Positions 16,622 through 24,641 of a DNA stretch of 53,912 nt are shown here, in pieces. The DNA lies in the NCBI GenBank assembly GCA_029256485.1, contig JAQSXU010000051.1, positions 1 through 53,912 on the forward strand. The letters are read 5' to 3'. Made by a program: the position numbers and the translations under genes. Source of the DNA: Clostridiaceae bacterium. GTDB lineage: Bacteria > Bacillota_A > Clostridia > Clostridiales > Clostridiaceae. Every line of letters begins with the position of its first letter. Within the stretch, counting starts at the first letter, position 1. The notes under the pieces were generated by a model that did not search any database, was not told the origin of the DNA, and saw only the letters and a program-made list of their open reading frames with translations.

Positions 16622-17953
16622 TTAACTGCATGGTTCCCCTGCATATCCAATGCTTAATGCCTCTGCCAGCTGTTTATCTACTGATACCAGATCCTGCAGT
16701 GTTAACTCTGTAATGCTTTGTTTTCCCATAGCTGTAAGAGCTAACTTCATTTCTTCATTACAGGAGTTTAAGAAATTGGTCAATGTAGCTGCTCCTTTTT
16801 CCACATTAAAGTCTTCAGCATGCTTTGCACCATATAAAAATAATTGTGATGTTGTTTCAAATGGTGTTACCTTTGTTGTTTGACTCTGTAAGGCTGCTAC
16901 CACAGCAATTGAACCTATATACACTGCATTTGCCCCCAATGCCATTGCCTTTAAAAAGTCTCCGGGTGTTTTCAGCCCTCCTGCAGCTATAATGTCATAT
17001 TTTTCTCTAACTTTATGACTTGTTAAGTATTTATCTGCTCTGGATATGGAATACAGAGTTGGAAGTCCTAAGTCATCCTCCAGTGTTGGGGGTGCTCCCG
17101 CAGTTCCTCCTTCAGCTCCATCAATGGTTATAAAGTCAGCATTGGTTTTAATTATTACATCCAGTTCTTTTTCTATAAAATGTGTCCCAGCAATCTTTAT
17201 GCCTACTGGAATATCATATTTATTTTTTAAATCATTAACCAAGTTAACAATATCTGCTGTATTATTCACATTGTTAAATCTGGATTCCCTTTTTGGTATT
17301 TCTCCTTCATCCAGATTCCAAATACTTCTCATTTGCTCATCAGTGTTTAAATTAGTTTTTTCTGTTGGTACAGCACCGCCCCAAGCTCCCTGGCCAAGCT
17401 GAATCTCTATGGCATCTAATTTACTTAAGTCTTCCGGGTCTGTTAATCTATGATACCTGTTGTACTGACCAATAAGTTTTGCTGCTGCACTTCTTTCTAT
17501 ATCATTTAATGGTGCTTCGCCAGTATTGGTTGCAGTACCTGCATTTGTTGATGCTGTAGCTAAAGCTTCCTTAACCTTCATGCTTAAAGATCCACCGTAG
17601 GACATGCCAGTTATAATTATGGGCATTTTTAAATTTAATGGTTTGCCGCATTTTCTGCCAATAACTACATCTGTTTTAATTGTATTTAGGTCCTTTGTGG
17701 GAAGTTTAAACAGCTGGGTTGGATTTAAGAATATTTTTTCCCAGGGTGATTGTACATTAGGGCTGCCATAGGTTCTTGACAATGGTTTCCCTGTTTCTCC
17801 TCGAATTGATGCCTCAATTATAGCTCTAAGTGTAATTTTTTGTGCTGCAGTAACTAAAACAAATAAGTTCTTATCATAACTTTCTGTTAATAACTTTTCC
17901 AGCATTTCATCAGAATTTGCATCTGCAATGGATTTAATTATGTTCTCAAACAT
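16622..17953 (-). CDS. FMN-binding glutamate synthase-like protein (central/FMN domain only)
   Basis: 443 residues corresponding to the FMN-binding (alpha/beta barrel) domain of glutamate synthase large subunits, without the glutaminase domain and the C-terminal GXGXG helix. Seen segments: MPIIITGMSYGGSLS (about residues 109-123), GTATNTGEAPL, IEIQLGQGAWGG, VGIKIAGTHF, FITIDGAEGGTAGAPP, and the phosphate-binding IIAAGGLKTPGDFLKAMALG with ANAVYIGS. It resembles the stand-alone archaeal/clostridial GltB-like oxidoreductases whose in vivo substrate is unsettled. I do not see the full iron-sulfur cysteine triad, so electron transfer details are uncertain. Monocistronic with a terminator. Confidence 0.85.
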   Translation of the reverse strand: MFENIIKSIADANSDEMLEKLLTESYDKNLFVLVTAAQKITLRAIIEASIRGETGKPLSRTYGSPNVQSPWEKIFLNPTQLFKLPTKDLNTIKTDVVIGRKCGKPLNLKMPIIITGMSYGGSLSMKVKEALATASTNAGTATNTGEAPLNDIERSAAAKLIGQYNRYHRLTDPEDLSKLDAIEIQLGQGAWGGAVPTEKTNLNTDEQMRSIWNLDEGEIPKRESRFNNVNNTADIVNLVNDLKNKYDIPVGIKIAGTHFIEKELDVIIKTNADFITIDGAEGGTAGAPPTLEDDLGLPTLYSISRADKYLTSHKVREKYDIIAAGGLKTPGDFLKAMALGANAVYIGSIAVVAALQSQTTKVTPFETTSQLFLYGAKHAEDFNVEKGAATLTNFLNSCNEEMKLALTAMGKQSITELTLQDLVSVDKQLAEALSIGYAGEPCS

Positions 17954-18059
17954 ACTTTTCCTCCTAATATTTACTTATAATTTACAATGCATTTATTTCC
18001 TGCATTATATTACTCTTATTATTTACAATCATAAGTAAATTATTTATAGAGGATATACA

Positions 18060-18644
18060 TTACAATAAAAAGATCCTTTCATTTTTTTGTTTATACATAT
18101 TGCTGTCCGCCTTTCTTATTAACTCATCTATGGAATTAACATCGCTGTTGGTGAATTCACAAAAGCCGCTGCTTATCTGCAGTTTAAATTTAAATCTATT
18201 GCTATTATTGATTTTCTCAATATTTTCCCATATTCTTTTTTCAATTTTTTTTGCTTGTTTTAATGTAGTATGAGGAAAAATAACAATAAATTCGTCCCCG
18301 CCAAGTCTGAAAACAATGTCCCCATTTCTGACACTTTTTTTAAGCACAGCACTAATTTCAATGAGCAGCTTGTCACCCTCATCATGACCATAGTTATCGT
18401 TTACCCTTTTAAGCTTGTCCACATCGATGAAACAAACCGTAGTATGAATTTTTTCCGGCTTAGAAATATTAATAAAATTATGCAGTAATTTTAAGCCATA
18501 TCTTCTGTTGTATACTCCTGTCATAGAATCAAAGTTAGCAAAATAAGTGAGTTCATCTATTTCATTTTTTAACTCATCAATAATTTCATCTTTAGTTTTT
18601 AATAAATTAATTAGAGTTTCCCTATCATTTTCCTCGTAACTCAT
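18060..18644 (-). CDS. Soluble diguanylate cyclase (GGDEF domain)
   Basis: 194 residues: a short predicted coiled coil (residues about 8-32, rich in E, D, K, L) followed by a full GGDEF domain. FDSMTGVYNRR opens the domain, FIDVDKLKRVNDNYGHDEGD carries a metal-binding Asp, and RLGGDEFIVIFPHT is the active site with GGDEF intact. It should make c-di-GMP from two GTP. No membrane or sensory domain is present, so its activity is controlled by dimerisation, expression or partners. It lies 3 kb from the tandem c-di-GMP riboswitches, a possible local source of ligand, although the molecule diffuses. No obvious I-site RxxD is seen before GGDEF (the region reads SVRNGDIVFRLGG). Confidence 0.92.
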   Translation of the reverse strand: MSYEENDRETLINLLKTKDEIIDELKNEIDELTYFANFDSMTGVYNRRYGLKLLHNFINISKPEKIHTTVCFIDVDKLKRVNDNYGHDEGDKLLIEISAVLKKSVRNGDIVFRLGGDEFIVIFPHTTLKQAKKIEKRIWENIEKINNSNRFKFKLQISSGFCEFTNSDVNSIDELIRKADSNMYKQKNERIFLL

Positions 18645-18761
18645 AATACCACCTATAAAATTTAATAATACATATTACCATTTTATCACAAATTATAAAG
18701 ACATAAACACAAATTTTAAAAATTTTTTATAAATTAATTAAAAAATATACGCAAAAATTAT

Positions 18762-18797
18762 AAAGGCTTTGGATTTTCATTAAAATCCAAAGCCTTT
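18762..18797 (-). terminator. Bidirectional-type terminator after the 65-residue gene
   Basis: A perfect 16-base inverted repeat (AAAGGCTTTGGATTTT and its complement, loop of four) at 18762-18797, just after the stop at 18811. The downstream flank is A/T-rich rather than a long T run. Confidence 0.75.
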
Positions 18798-18810
18798 CCT
18801 TATACTAATA

Positions 18811-19008
18811 CTAGTAGTCTCTCTGATCGCCTTTCAATAAATTTTCAATCTGCGTTCCAATTTCATGTCCTTTTTTATAAGAAGACAGTGATTTAACCTC
18901 TTCCTTATGCTCATCTCTGCCTAATAAACTATCAACTATACCTAGTTTTGCTGATGGCAAATCGCCAACATGAATATCCTTTATATCACTTAAATTAAAA
19001 TCAGCCAT
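18811..19008 (-). CDS. Small conserved-looking hypothetical protein
   Basis: About 65 residues starting MADFNLSDIKDIHVGDLPSA. The ATG at 19006-19008 is chosen because the AGGAGG site abuts an earlier ATG with no spacer. The protein is soluble, charged, and ends in DQRDY. I recognise no family. It lies 69 bases downstream of rarA with its own strong ribosome binding site and a perfect terminator after it, so it is very likely expressed. Confidence 0.7.
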   Translation of the reverse strand: MADFNLSDIKDIHVGDLPSAKLGIVDSLLGRDEHKEEVKSLSSYKKGHEIGTQIENLLKGDQRDY

Positions 19009-19082
19009 GAACATCCTCCTCTACAACCTTATATACTGCGTTAAAAATAGGATGCCCATAATTAAATGGTTTATGTATAATT

Positions 19083-20402
19083 TTATTCTTTTATTTTTTC
19101 AAGCCATTGTTTTATCTTAACTTCATAACCGTTGTCACTTGGCTTATAATATACCTTTTCCTTTAATTCATCTGGAAGATACTGCTGCTTTACATAGTGA
19201 TTTTTATAATTATGAGGATAAATATACCCATGTCCATGCTGCAAATTTTGTGCTCCGCTGTAATGTTTATCTCTTAGATGCATTGGTACAGTGCCTATAT
19301 TGGTGTTATTAATATCCTGCAGTGCCTGGTCAATGCCCAAATAAGATGCATTGCTTTTAGGTGCACAAGCTACATAAACCGCAGCCTGAGCCAATATAAT
19401 TCTAGCTTCCGGCATCCCAATGAACTGAACTGCCTGAGCTGCACTATTTGCCACCACAATTGCAATGGGATCCGCATTACCCACATCTTCTGAAGCTGCA
19501 ATAACTATTCTCCTTGCAATAAACACAGCATCCTCTCCACCGTGAATCATCCTGGCCAAATAATGCAATGCTGCATCAGCATCGGATCCTCTCATGCTTT
19601 TTATAAATGCAGAGGCAATATCATAATGGTTATCCCCATCCTTATCATAATTTATTGCCTTTTTTTGAACACATTCCTCCAAAACCTCAAGGGTGATTTC
19701 TATTTTACCTGTACCTTCATTTCTATTTGTAGTCAGTACAGCCAGCTCCAAAGCATTAAGTGCCTTTCTGGCATCTCCATTTGCAATACCGCATAGAAAT
19801 TCTCTGCCATCCTGATTTAATTTAACATTTAAATTTCCCAGCCCCAATTCAGTATCATTAACAGCTCTGTCAATTATTCTGCCTATATGTTCAGGAGTAA
19901 GTGGATTTAATTCAAAAATCATAGATCTGGAAATAAGTGCCCTATTTACTTCAAAATAAGGATTTTCTGTAGTTGCACCTATTAATATTAAAGTTCCATT
20001 TTCAACATAGGGAAGCAGCCCATCCTGCTGGGCTTTGTTGAATCTGTGTATTTCATCTAAAAAAAGAATTGTCTTTTTATTATACATTCCCAGGGCGTTT
20101 TTAGCTTCCTCTACCACTTCTCTAATTTCCTTAACTCCACAGGTAACAGCATTTAACTGCACAAAATTTGACCTGGTAGTATTGGCAACTATTTTAGCTA
20201 AGCTGGTTTTCCCGGTGCCTGGAGGTCCATATAAAATCAAAGAAGTAATTCTATCTGCTTTTATTGCCCTGAACAGTAGTTTACCAGGACCTAATATATG
20301 CTCCTGCCCAACAAACTCCTCTATTTTTCTTGGTTTAAGCCTCTCAGCCAAAGGAGCGCTTTGTTTTAAAGATTTTTGTCTTTGAATATCAAATAAGTCC
20401 AC
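19083..20402 (-). CDS. rarA: Replication-associated recombination protein A (RarA/MgsA, AAA+ ATPase)
   Basis: A clamp-loader-like AAA+ ATPase acting at stalled replication forks. Visible: ILYGPPGTGKTSLAK (Walker A), ILFLDEIHRFNKAQQD (Walker B), LIGATTENPYFEVN (sensor 1) and GDARKALNALELAV (sensor 2). The C-terminal tetramerisation region has SDADAALHYLARMIHGGED, the family-typical YLGIDQALQDI, and GHGYIYPHNYKNHYV. I prefer GTG at 20400-20402 (MDLFDIQRQKS) because AGGTGAT lies at the right distance; a GTG three codons upstream is possible. The length is normal. Confidence 0.93.
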   Translation of the reverse strand: MDLFDIQRQKSLKQSAPLAERLKPRKIEEFVGQEHILGPGKLLFRAIKADRITSLILYGPPGTGKTSLAKIVANTTRSNFVQLNAVTCGVKEIREVVEEAKNALGMYNKKTILFLDEIHRFNKAQQDGLLPYVENGTLILIGATTENPYFEVNRALISRSMIFELNPLTPEHIGRIIDRAVNDTELGLGNLNVKLNQDGREFLCGIANGDARKALNALELAVLTTNRNEGTGKIEITLEVLEECVQKKAINYDKDGDNHYDIASAFIKSMRGSDADAALHYLARMIHGGEDAVFIARRIVIAASEDVGNADPIAIVVANSAAQAVQFIGMPEARIILAQAAVYVACAPKSNASYLGIDQALQDINNTNIGTVPMHLRDKHYSGAQNLQHGHGYIYPHNYKNHYVKQQYLPDELKEKVYYKPSDNGYEVKIKQWLEKIKE

Positions 20403-20451
20403 AGCAATCACCTGTCTTTTAAATAATAATAGTATTATATCACTAATTTAA

Positions 20452-20847
20452 TTAAAAATTGGCGATAAAATCACAGAATTCATACAGCATCTCCTCGCTA
20501 TATTCCTTGCATCCCATCAATCTAAATATAACATCTGAGGATTTATAGCCTTCTTTATATAATTTGAAATTTTTCAGTAACCTTTTCATCATGCCCTTAT
20601 TGATTTTTAAAATTTGTACTAATTCATCAATAGAATAATATTCATTTTTTAGAAGCTGCTTAATCTTTGACTGCAATTCTAATTTATATTGTAAATCTAA
20701 GTTTCTGTCTTTGTGAGGCCCGTTTTTCCCCCTATGGTGCTCTGAGCATAAATATTTAAAATTAAGCTCATAATCAACTCCACCTTGACTTCTATAAACT
20801 ATATGATGCTTATCTGCTGCCTTTCCACAAACTTCACACTTTAGCAA
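20452..20847 (-). CDS. HNH endonuclease-like protein
   Basis: 131 residues with a zinc-finger/HNH core at the N-terminus: CEVCG (residues 4-8), DKHHIVYRSQGG (about 13-24), and LCSEHHRGKNGPH (about 33-45), giving the Cys pairs and the His-His catalytic motif. Residues 65-131 are helical and may bind DNA. It starts at TTG (20845-20847), eight bases after AGGAGG. It is upstream of rarA on the same strand with a 49-base gap and may be co-transcribed. A substrate or repair role is not visible in sequence. Stand-alone HNH proteins of this size are common in Firmicutes. Confidence 0.8.
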   Translation of the reverse strand: MLKCEVCGKAADKHHIVYRSQGGVDYELNFKYLCSEHHRGKNGPHKDRNLDLQYKLELQSKIKQLLKNEYYSIDELVQILKINKGMMKRLLKNFKLYKEGYKSSDVIFRLMGCKEYSEEMLYEFCDFIANF

Positions 20848-20980
20848 TAAGGTCCCTCCTAAATTTATGATTTGTATTTACTTTATTATAGCACAATTTA
20901 TTTTAACTCTCATTAGGGAAATTAAGTATAGACATTTCCATAAAACTATTATAACATCAGATAATGTAAGGAGTGATTAA

Positions 20981-21313
20981 ATGAACAGCTTTATAAATAT
21001 AGATAATGCAGCCTATGAACAGCTTATGAAATTATTAAAGGCTCATCCTGAATATAATTGTGCAGCATTAAAATTATCAAAAGTATGCTGCAGCCGATCC
21101 TCAGTAGATGTTTTACTTGACGAACTTGACCAGCAAGTGCCTTCAGTTAAATTTAAAGATTTACCAATAAAATACCACCACAGCGTAGCTGAAACTTTTA
21201 GTAAGGTTGAACTTAAATATGAGAATAATACATTTATGATAAAATGTACTCCGATAAATAATAGCAGCTGCGCTGACTGCCGAAAAAGCTGCAGCCATCA
21301 CAGCTGCAAATAA
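20981..21313 (+). CDS. Cysteine-rich HesB/IscA-like protein (tentative)
   Basis: 110 residues beginning MNSFINIDNAAYEQLMKLLK. The N-terminal pattern (short strand, helix with LMKLLK, then a strand with the CC pair in KVCCSRSS) resembles clostridial HesB-like A-type carriers. The C-terminal tail is Cys/His-rich (CADCRKSCSHHSC). It may bind a metal or iron-sulfur cluster, but the canonical CGCG carrier motif is not present, so the function is open. AAGGAG precedes the ATG. It is convergent with plsC, with an inverted repeat between them. Confidence 0.6.
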   Translation: MNSFINIDNAAYEQLMKLLKAHPEYNCAALKLSKVCCSRSSVDVLLDELDQQVPSVKFKDLPIKYHHSVAETFSKVELKYENNTFMIKCTPINNSSCADCRKSCSHHSCK

Positions 21314-21338
21314 CAAAGAATAAAGATTAAATAATAAA

Positions 21339-21373
21339 TAATGTAGTTTTGCCCGTATGGCAAAACTACATTA
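21339..21373. terminator. Bidirectional terminator-like inverted repeat between convergent genes
   Basis: A 15-base perfect inverted repeat (TAATGTAGTTTTGCC with its complement, loop CGTAT) lies between the Cys-rich gene and plsC. Both flanks are A/T-rich without a long T run. Confidence 0.6.
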
Positions 21374-21441
21374 TAGATTTTATGCCTAAGCAGAAAATCG
21401 ACAATATTTGATCTTTATTCTTTAATCTTTTTTACTTTATT

Positions 21442-22152
21442 TTAAAGGTTTTCAATTATTATTTCTCTTATTTTTTCTGTTAATTCCCTCTGCTCTTTTT
21501 TATCTATAGTAGTTGGATCTATTGGTTTGCCATAGGTTATCTTAACATTTCCTCTTTTAAACTTCCAGCCTGAATTTGCCTCTCTTAAAAGATATGAACC
21601 GGAAATTGAAACAGGAACTATTGGTTTTTCAGCTTTCAATCCTAGTTTTATGCTGCCCTTTTTAAATTCTCCCACCTTAGGTCCCTTACTTCTAGTACCT
21701 TCAGGAAATATCAGCAGACTGCTTCCGTTTTTCAAATATTCAGCCCCTTGGTCAATAGATTTCATTGCCTCTCTGATATTTTGTCGATCCATAAAAACAC
21801 AGTTAATTTGTTTGCACCAGTATGCAAGAAATCTATATTTTAATAACTCTTTCTTTGCAACAAATCCAATGGTTCTATGGGAAGTTCCTAAAATTAAAGG
21901 TATATCCATTGCACCTTGATGATTTGACACAAATAAACATGGTCCCTTAGGAATGTTATCTTCGCCTGCTACTTCTACCTCTGCTCCAACCTGTCTTATA
22001 ATAAATTGGCCCCATTCCCTTACTTTTATATATATGTACTGCTTTGCCTCTTCATCTTTGCCCTGTGCTCTAAGTTTCTCCAGCTTACTTTTCTTAAACA
22101 GGCTGAATAGCATAAACACTCCAAGCTTTATGTATATAAAAATTGATCTCAT
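21442..22152 (-). CDS. plsC: 1-acyl-sn-glycerol-3-phosphate acyltransferase (PlsC)
   Basis: Transfers an acyl chain to lysophosphatidic acid to form phosphatidic acid in the membrane. Of 236 residues, motif I is VSNHQGAMDIPLI (NHx4D, about residues 76-88), motif II is the CVFMDRQN segment, motif III is LIFPEGTRSKG (about 146-156), and motif IV is KPIVPVSISGSY. A short hydrophobic N-terminus (IFIYIKLGVFMLFSLF) probably anchors it to the membrane. Length is normal for Firmicute PlsC. GGGATGG precedes the ATG. Acyl specificity is unknown. Confidence 0.92.
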   Translation of the reverse strand: MRSIFIYIKLGVFMLFSLFKKSKLEKLRAQGKDEEAKQYIYIKVREWGQFIIRQVGAEVEVAGEDNIPKGPCLFVSNHQGAMDIPLILGTSHRTIGFVAKKELLKYRFLAYWCKQINCVFMDRQNIREAMKSIDQGAEYLKNGSSLLIFPEGTRSKGPKVGEFKKGSIKLGLKAEKPIVPVSISGSYLLREANSGWKFKRGNVKITYGKPIDPTTIDKKEQRELTEKIREIIIENL

Positions 22153-22282
22153 AGTACCATCCCCCTCAATAAAAATTATAATTTCCTTTAAAATCTAAAT
22201 GGTTGTTTATTTGATAATTATATTGTAATATTTATGTATATTCAAATCAATGATAAATCTAATTATTGGGAGGACTGATTTT

Positions 22283-23129
22283 TTGGGTAAGATAAATTCA
22301 TATTTTATGAAGTATTATAGAAATATATTATTTATCATTCTAGGAAGTTTTATATCATCAATAGGAATTAATGTTTTTATTGTCAACGCTAATTTATTAA
22401 GCGGCGGGGTATCTGGTATTTCATTAATTTTACAATACTTAGTTAAGATTCCTGCTGGATATACCGTACTTATTATAAATATTCCTTTACTTCTAGTTAG
22501 TTACTTTAAAATTAATAAACGTTTTTCATTTTTCACCTTAATTGGCACACTTGCTTTGTCTATATTTCTAATAATTACATCACCATTAAGGCATTATATT
22601 AATCTAAATGACACGCTTTTATTATGTATATACGGTGGTATAATTAACGGCGTTGGTTTAGGTATAGTATTCAGCAACCATGGTTCCACAGGAGGCCTTG
22701 ATATAGTATCTGCCGTGATAAAATTACGCCATGAAGATTTTAACATTGGCACAATTTCATTTGTCTTCAATTTAATCATTGTAGGCATTGGAGCTGTATA
22801 CTTTGGACTGGCTGTGGCACTTTACACCCTTGTATCCATGTACATAACCTCTTTTATTATGGACAAAGTAATTAATGGTCTTAATAGAAGAAAGATGATT
22901 TTAATTATAACCCAAAGCTTTAATGGATAAATTAAAAAGAGGTGTTACCTTTCTATACGGAGAAGGTGCATATACTGGTCACAACAAAAAAATACTTTAC
23001 TGTGTAGTTTCATTAGCACAGCTTCCTTCACTGAAACAAATAGTACGTGAAATTGATGAAAAATCATTTATTTCCATTTTGGATGTTTCAGAAGTTGAGG
23101 GCAAAGGATTTTACTCCAGCTTATTTTAG
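22283..23129 (+). pseudogene. YitT-family membrane protein split by an internal deletion/frameshift
   Basis: YitT-family proteins have an N-terminal five-helix membrane domain (DUF161) and a C-terminal DUF2179 domain, about 280 residues. Here the first frame covers the membrane domain, with GIVFSNHGSTGGLDIVS intact, and ends at TAA 22928-22930 after ILIITQSFNG. DUF2179 continues in another frame from ATG 22923: MDKLKRGVTFLYGEGAYTGH through LDVSEVEGKGFYSS. Comparing with the family, about seven codons before the MDKL segment are missing in a non-multiple of three. The start is probably TTG 22283, nine bases after GGGAGG, rather than ATG 22250. The ATG of part two overlaps the stop of part one (ATGGATAA) but has no visible ribosome binding site. 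A split protein by reinitiation is possible; inactivation is likelier. Confidence 0.78.
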
Positions 23130-23149
23130 TCAGTAAATAAAATCATAAG

Positions 23150-23200
23150 AGCTGCCGAATTACTGCTCACAAGGTGGAATCGGCGCTGTTTTTTTTGTAC
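23150..23200 (+). terminator. Terminator after the YitT-like gene
   Basis: On the plus strand an AGC-GCCGA / TCGGC-GCT stem (with a bulge) is followed by TGTTTTTTTTG, shortly after the stop at 23129. Confidence 0.75.
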
Positions 23201-23228
23201 ATTTTCCATGTACAATTACTCTTCCGAT

Positions 23229-23592
23229 GCCCTAAGGCTCTTTTAAACATTTGTGTTGATAAAATATAAACAAGCCTATCTTAAGATAGATGATTAGCTA
23301 TTACTACATCCCATTTTGCTTATTATAAGAGCTGTAAAGCTCTAAAACCGGTAGGTTGTCAACCATAAATCTCCCGTCAGGGACATTTTAACAAAAGCAG
23401 TTCTCTGCATTTCTTATATCTCCATACGTATTTTCAATAATGTGGATTTTCGGCTTTGGCCGAAAATCTGAAATTTAAGTTTTGCTGTAAGCAAAACAAC
23501 AATATTTGTTATTTGTTATTTAATCTTTTTTACTTTGTGTAAGGTTTGTCCTAATCACATCAACGCAGTTATTTAAAAGAGCCCTATGAGTT
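23229..23592. mobile_element. Non-coding element: roughly 300-base insert between the halves of a hairpin repeat
   Basis: GGCTCTTTTAAACATTTGTG followed by TTGAT (23237-23261) and its near-complement ATCAACGCAGTTATTTAAAA followed by GAGCC (about 23560-23584) form terminal inverted repeats. The same pair occurs as a compact hairpin, without the insert, at 47734-47795. Here the two halves are separated by about 300 bases with no gene but with several small hairpins: AGAGCT-AGCTCT, GGTTG-CAACC, TCCC-GGGA, GATTTTCGGC-GCCGAAAATC and GTTTTGC-GCAAAAC. The insert begins directly after TTGAT. I see no transposase. It is best described as a non-autonomous insertion or MITE; which family mobilised it is inference. 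Confidence 0.55.
23437..23545. repeat. Intergenic repeat shared with 21374-21440
   Basis: The stretch ending CAATATTTG...TTTAATCTTTTTTACTTT at about 23500-23540 recurs at about 21394-21436 beside plsC. In both places a GC-poor hairpin precedes CAATATTTG. I read it as a diverged dispersed non-coding repeat; function unknown. Confidence 0.45.
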
Positions 23593-23640
23593 TAAGAAAA
23601 TATATGTGGCATGAATGTTGAATGAAATTTATGTATTATA

Positions 23641-23681
23641 ATATAAAGGATAAAGACCTCCGAAGATCTTTATCCTTTATA
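23641..23681 (-). terminator. Terminator of the receiver-protein gene
   Basis: On the minus strand a stem of about 16 bases (AAAGGATAAAGATC with GAGGTCTTTATCCTTT) closes on a TTCG loop, directly after the stop. The downstream flank is A/T-rich. Confidence 0.85.
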
Positions 23682-24551
23682 TTAAAGTGATTTCATTTTT
23701 AAAACTAATTTATTAATAATTTCAATGTTAGTTTGTCCATCATCAGGGAATGAAACAAAAGCTCCATTTAATTTATAATGCTCATATTTATTATCACGAG
23801 ATTTTAGCAGGTTAAACTCCTTTGACATGGAATTCCATAGAAATTGAGCCTGCTTTTCATTATAGTTTGGCAATACCCCAAGAAAACTGAAGAGACCGTA
23901 CTTAACAAATAATTCATCTTTATCAAATAAATTTTTTAGTTTAATAAACAGGTGGTCAGATAGTATAAAATATGTTTCTTTTAATTCAACCTTTGCTTTA
24001 CCTCCCCCTGTCTTTGCAAGATTCAGCATAAACACTGAAACCTCAGAACTTTGAACTTTTGCAATTTCAATTTGTTTTTCTAAATAATTATTAAAGTCAG
24101 ATGGCATTTTCTCCATAACTGCTTTTATATTATTTGTTTGAGGCTTAGGTTTTTTCTCTATCTTTTCTACTTTCTTTTCTGTTGGTTTATATCTTGTAAT
24201 TAAGCTATCTATTCTCTCTAGTAGAAATTTATTGTCAAAAGGCTTTAAAATGTACTCTACTGCTCCGGCCTTAATGCCTTTGATAAATGCATTTCTAGTG
24301 TTAAGGGAAGTAACTATCATTATGGGAATATTGTTGTCTTTACTCTTTATTTTTTTAATAATTTCAAATCCGTCCTCTTTATTTAACCCAACTTCCAATA
24401 CGATTACTTCAATTTCATCTTTTTTTTCTGCCAGAATATTAAAAAAGTCAATGGAATTTGCTGTAGCAAACACTTCAATACGTTTACTTTCTAATAAATC
24501 CCTTATTCTGTATCTTACATAGGCCTTATCATCTAAAATTAATACACTCAT
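23682..24551 (-). CDS. Receiver-domain protein with Glu at the phosphorylation site and a degenerate GGDEF-like C-terminus
   Basis: 289 residues. Residues 1-120 form a CheY-like receiver: VLILDDK (acidic pair), IMIVTS (conserved Ser/Thr) and YILKPFD (conserved Lys) are present. The phospho-accepting position reads VIVLEVGL, so Asp is replaced by Glu at about residue 53. After a Lys/Pro/Glu-rich linker (about 120-140), residues 145-289 have the length and strand/helix order of a GGDEF domain. The signature position reads LFVKYGLFSFLGVLP with no GGDEF, so it is unlikely to make c-di-GMP. It may be a phosphorylation-independent regulator or a protein-binding scaffold. AGGTGAGCT precedes the ATG; a perfect terminator follows. 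Confidence 0.8.
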   Translation of the reverse strand: MSVLILDDKAYVRYRIRDLLESKRIEVFATANSIDFFNILAEKKDEIEVIVLEVGLNKEDGFEIIKKIKSKDNNIPIMIVTSLNTRNAFIKGIKAGAVEYILKPFDNKFLLERIDSLITRYKPTEKKVEKIEKKPKPQTNNIKAVMEKMPSDFNNYLEKQIEIAKVQSSEVSVFMLNLAKTGGGKAKVELKETYFILSDHLFIKLKNLFDKDELFVKYGLFSFLGVLPNYNEKQAQFLWNSMSKEFNLLKSRDNKYEHYKLNGAFVSFPDDGQTNIEIINKLVLKMKSL

Positions 24552-24641
24552 AGCTCACCTTAATTAATTAAATTTAATATTATTTTTATTTTAATTAAAA
24601 TTATAACACTATTTCATTATTTTGTCATTAAAATAGTTAAT

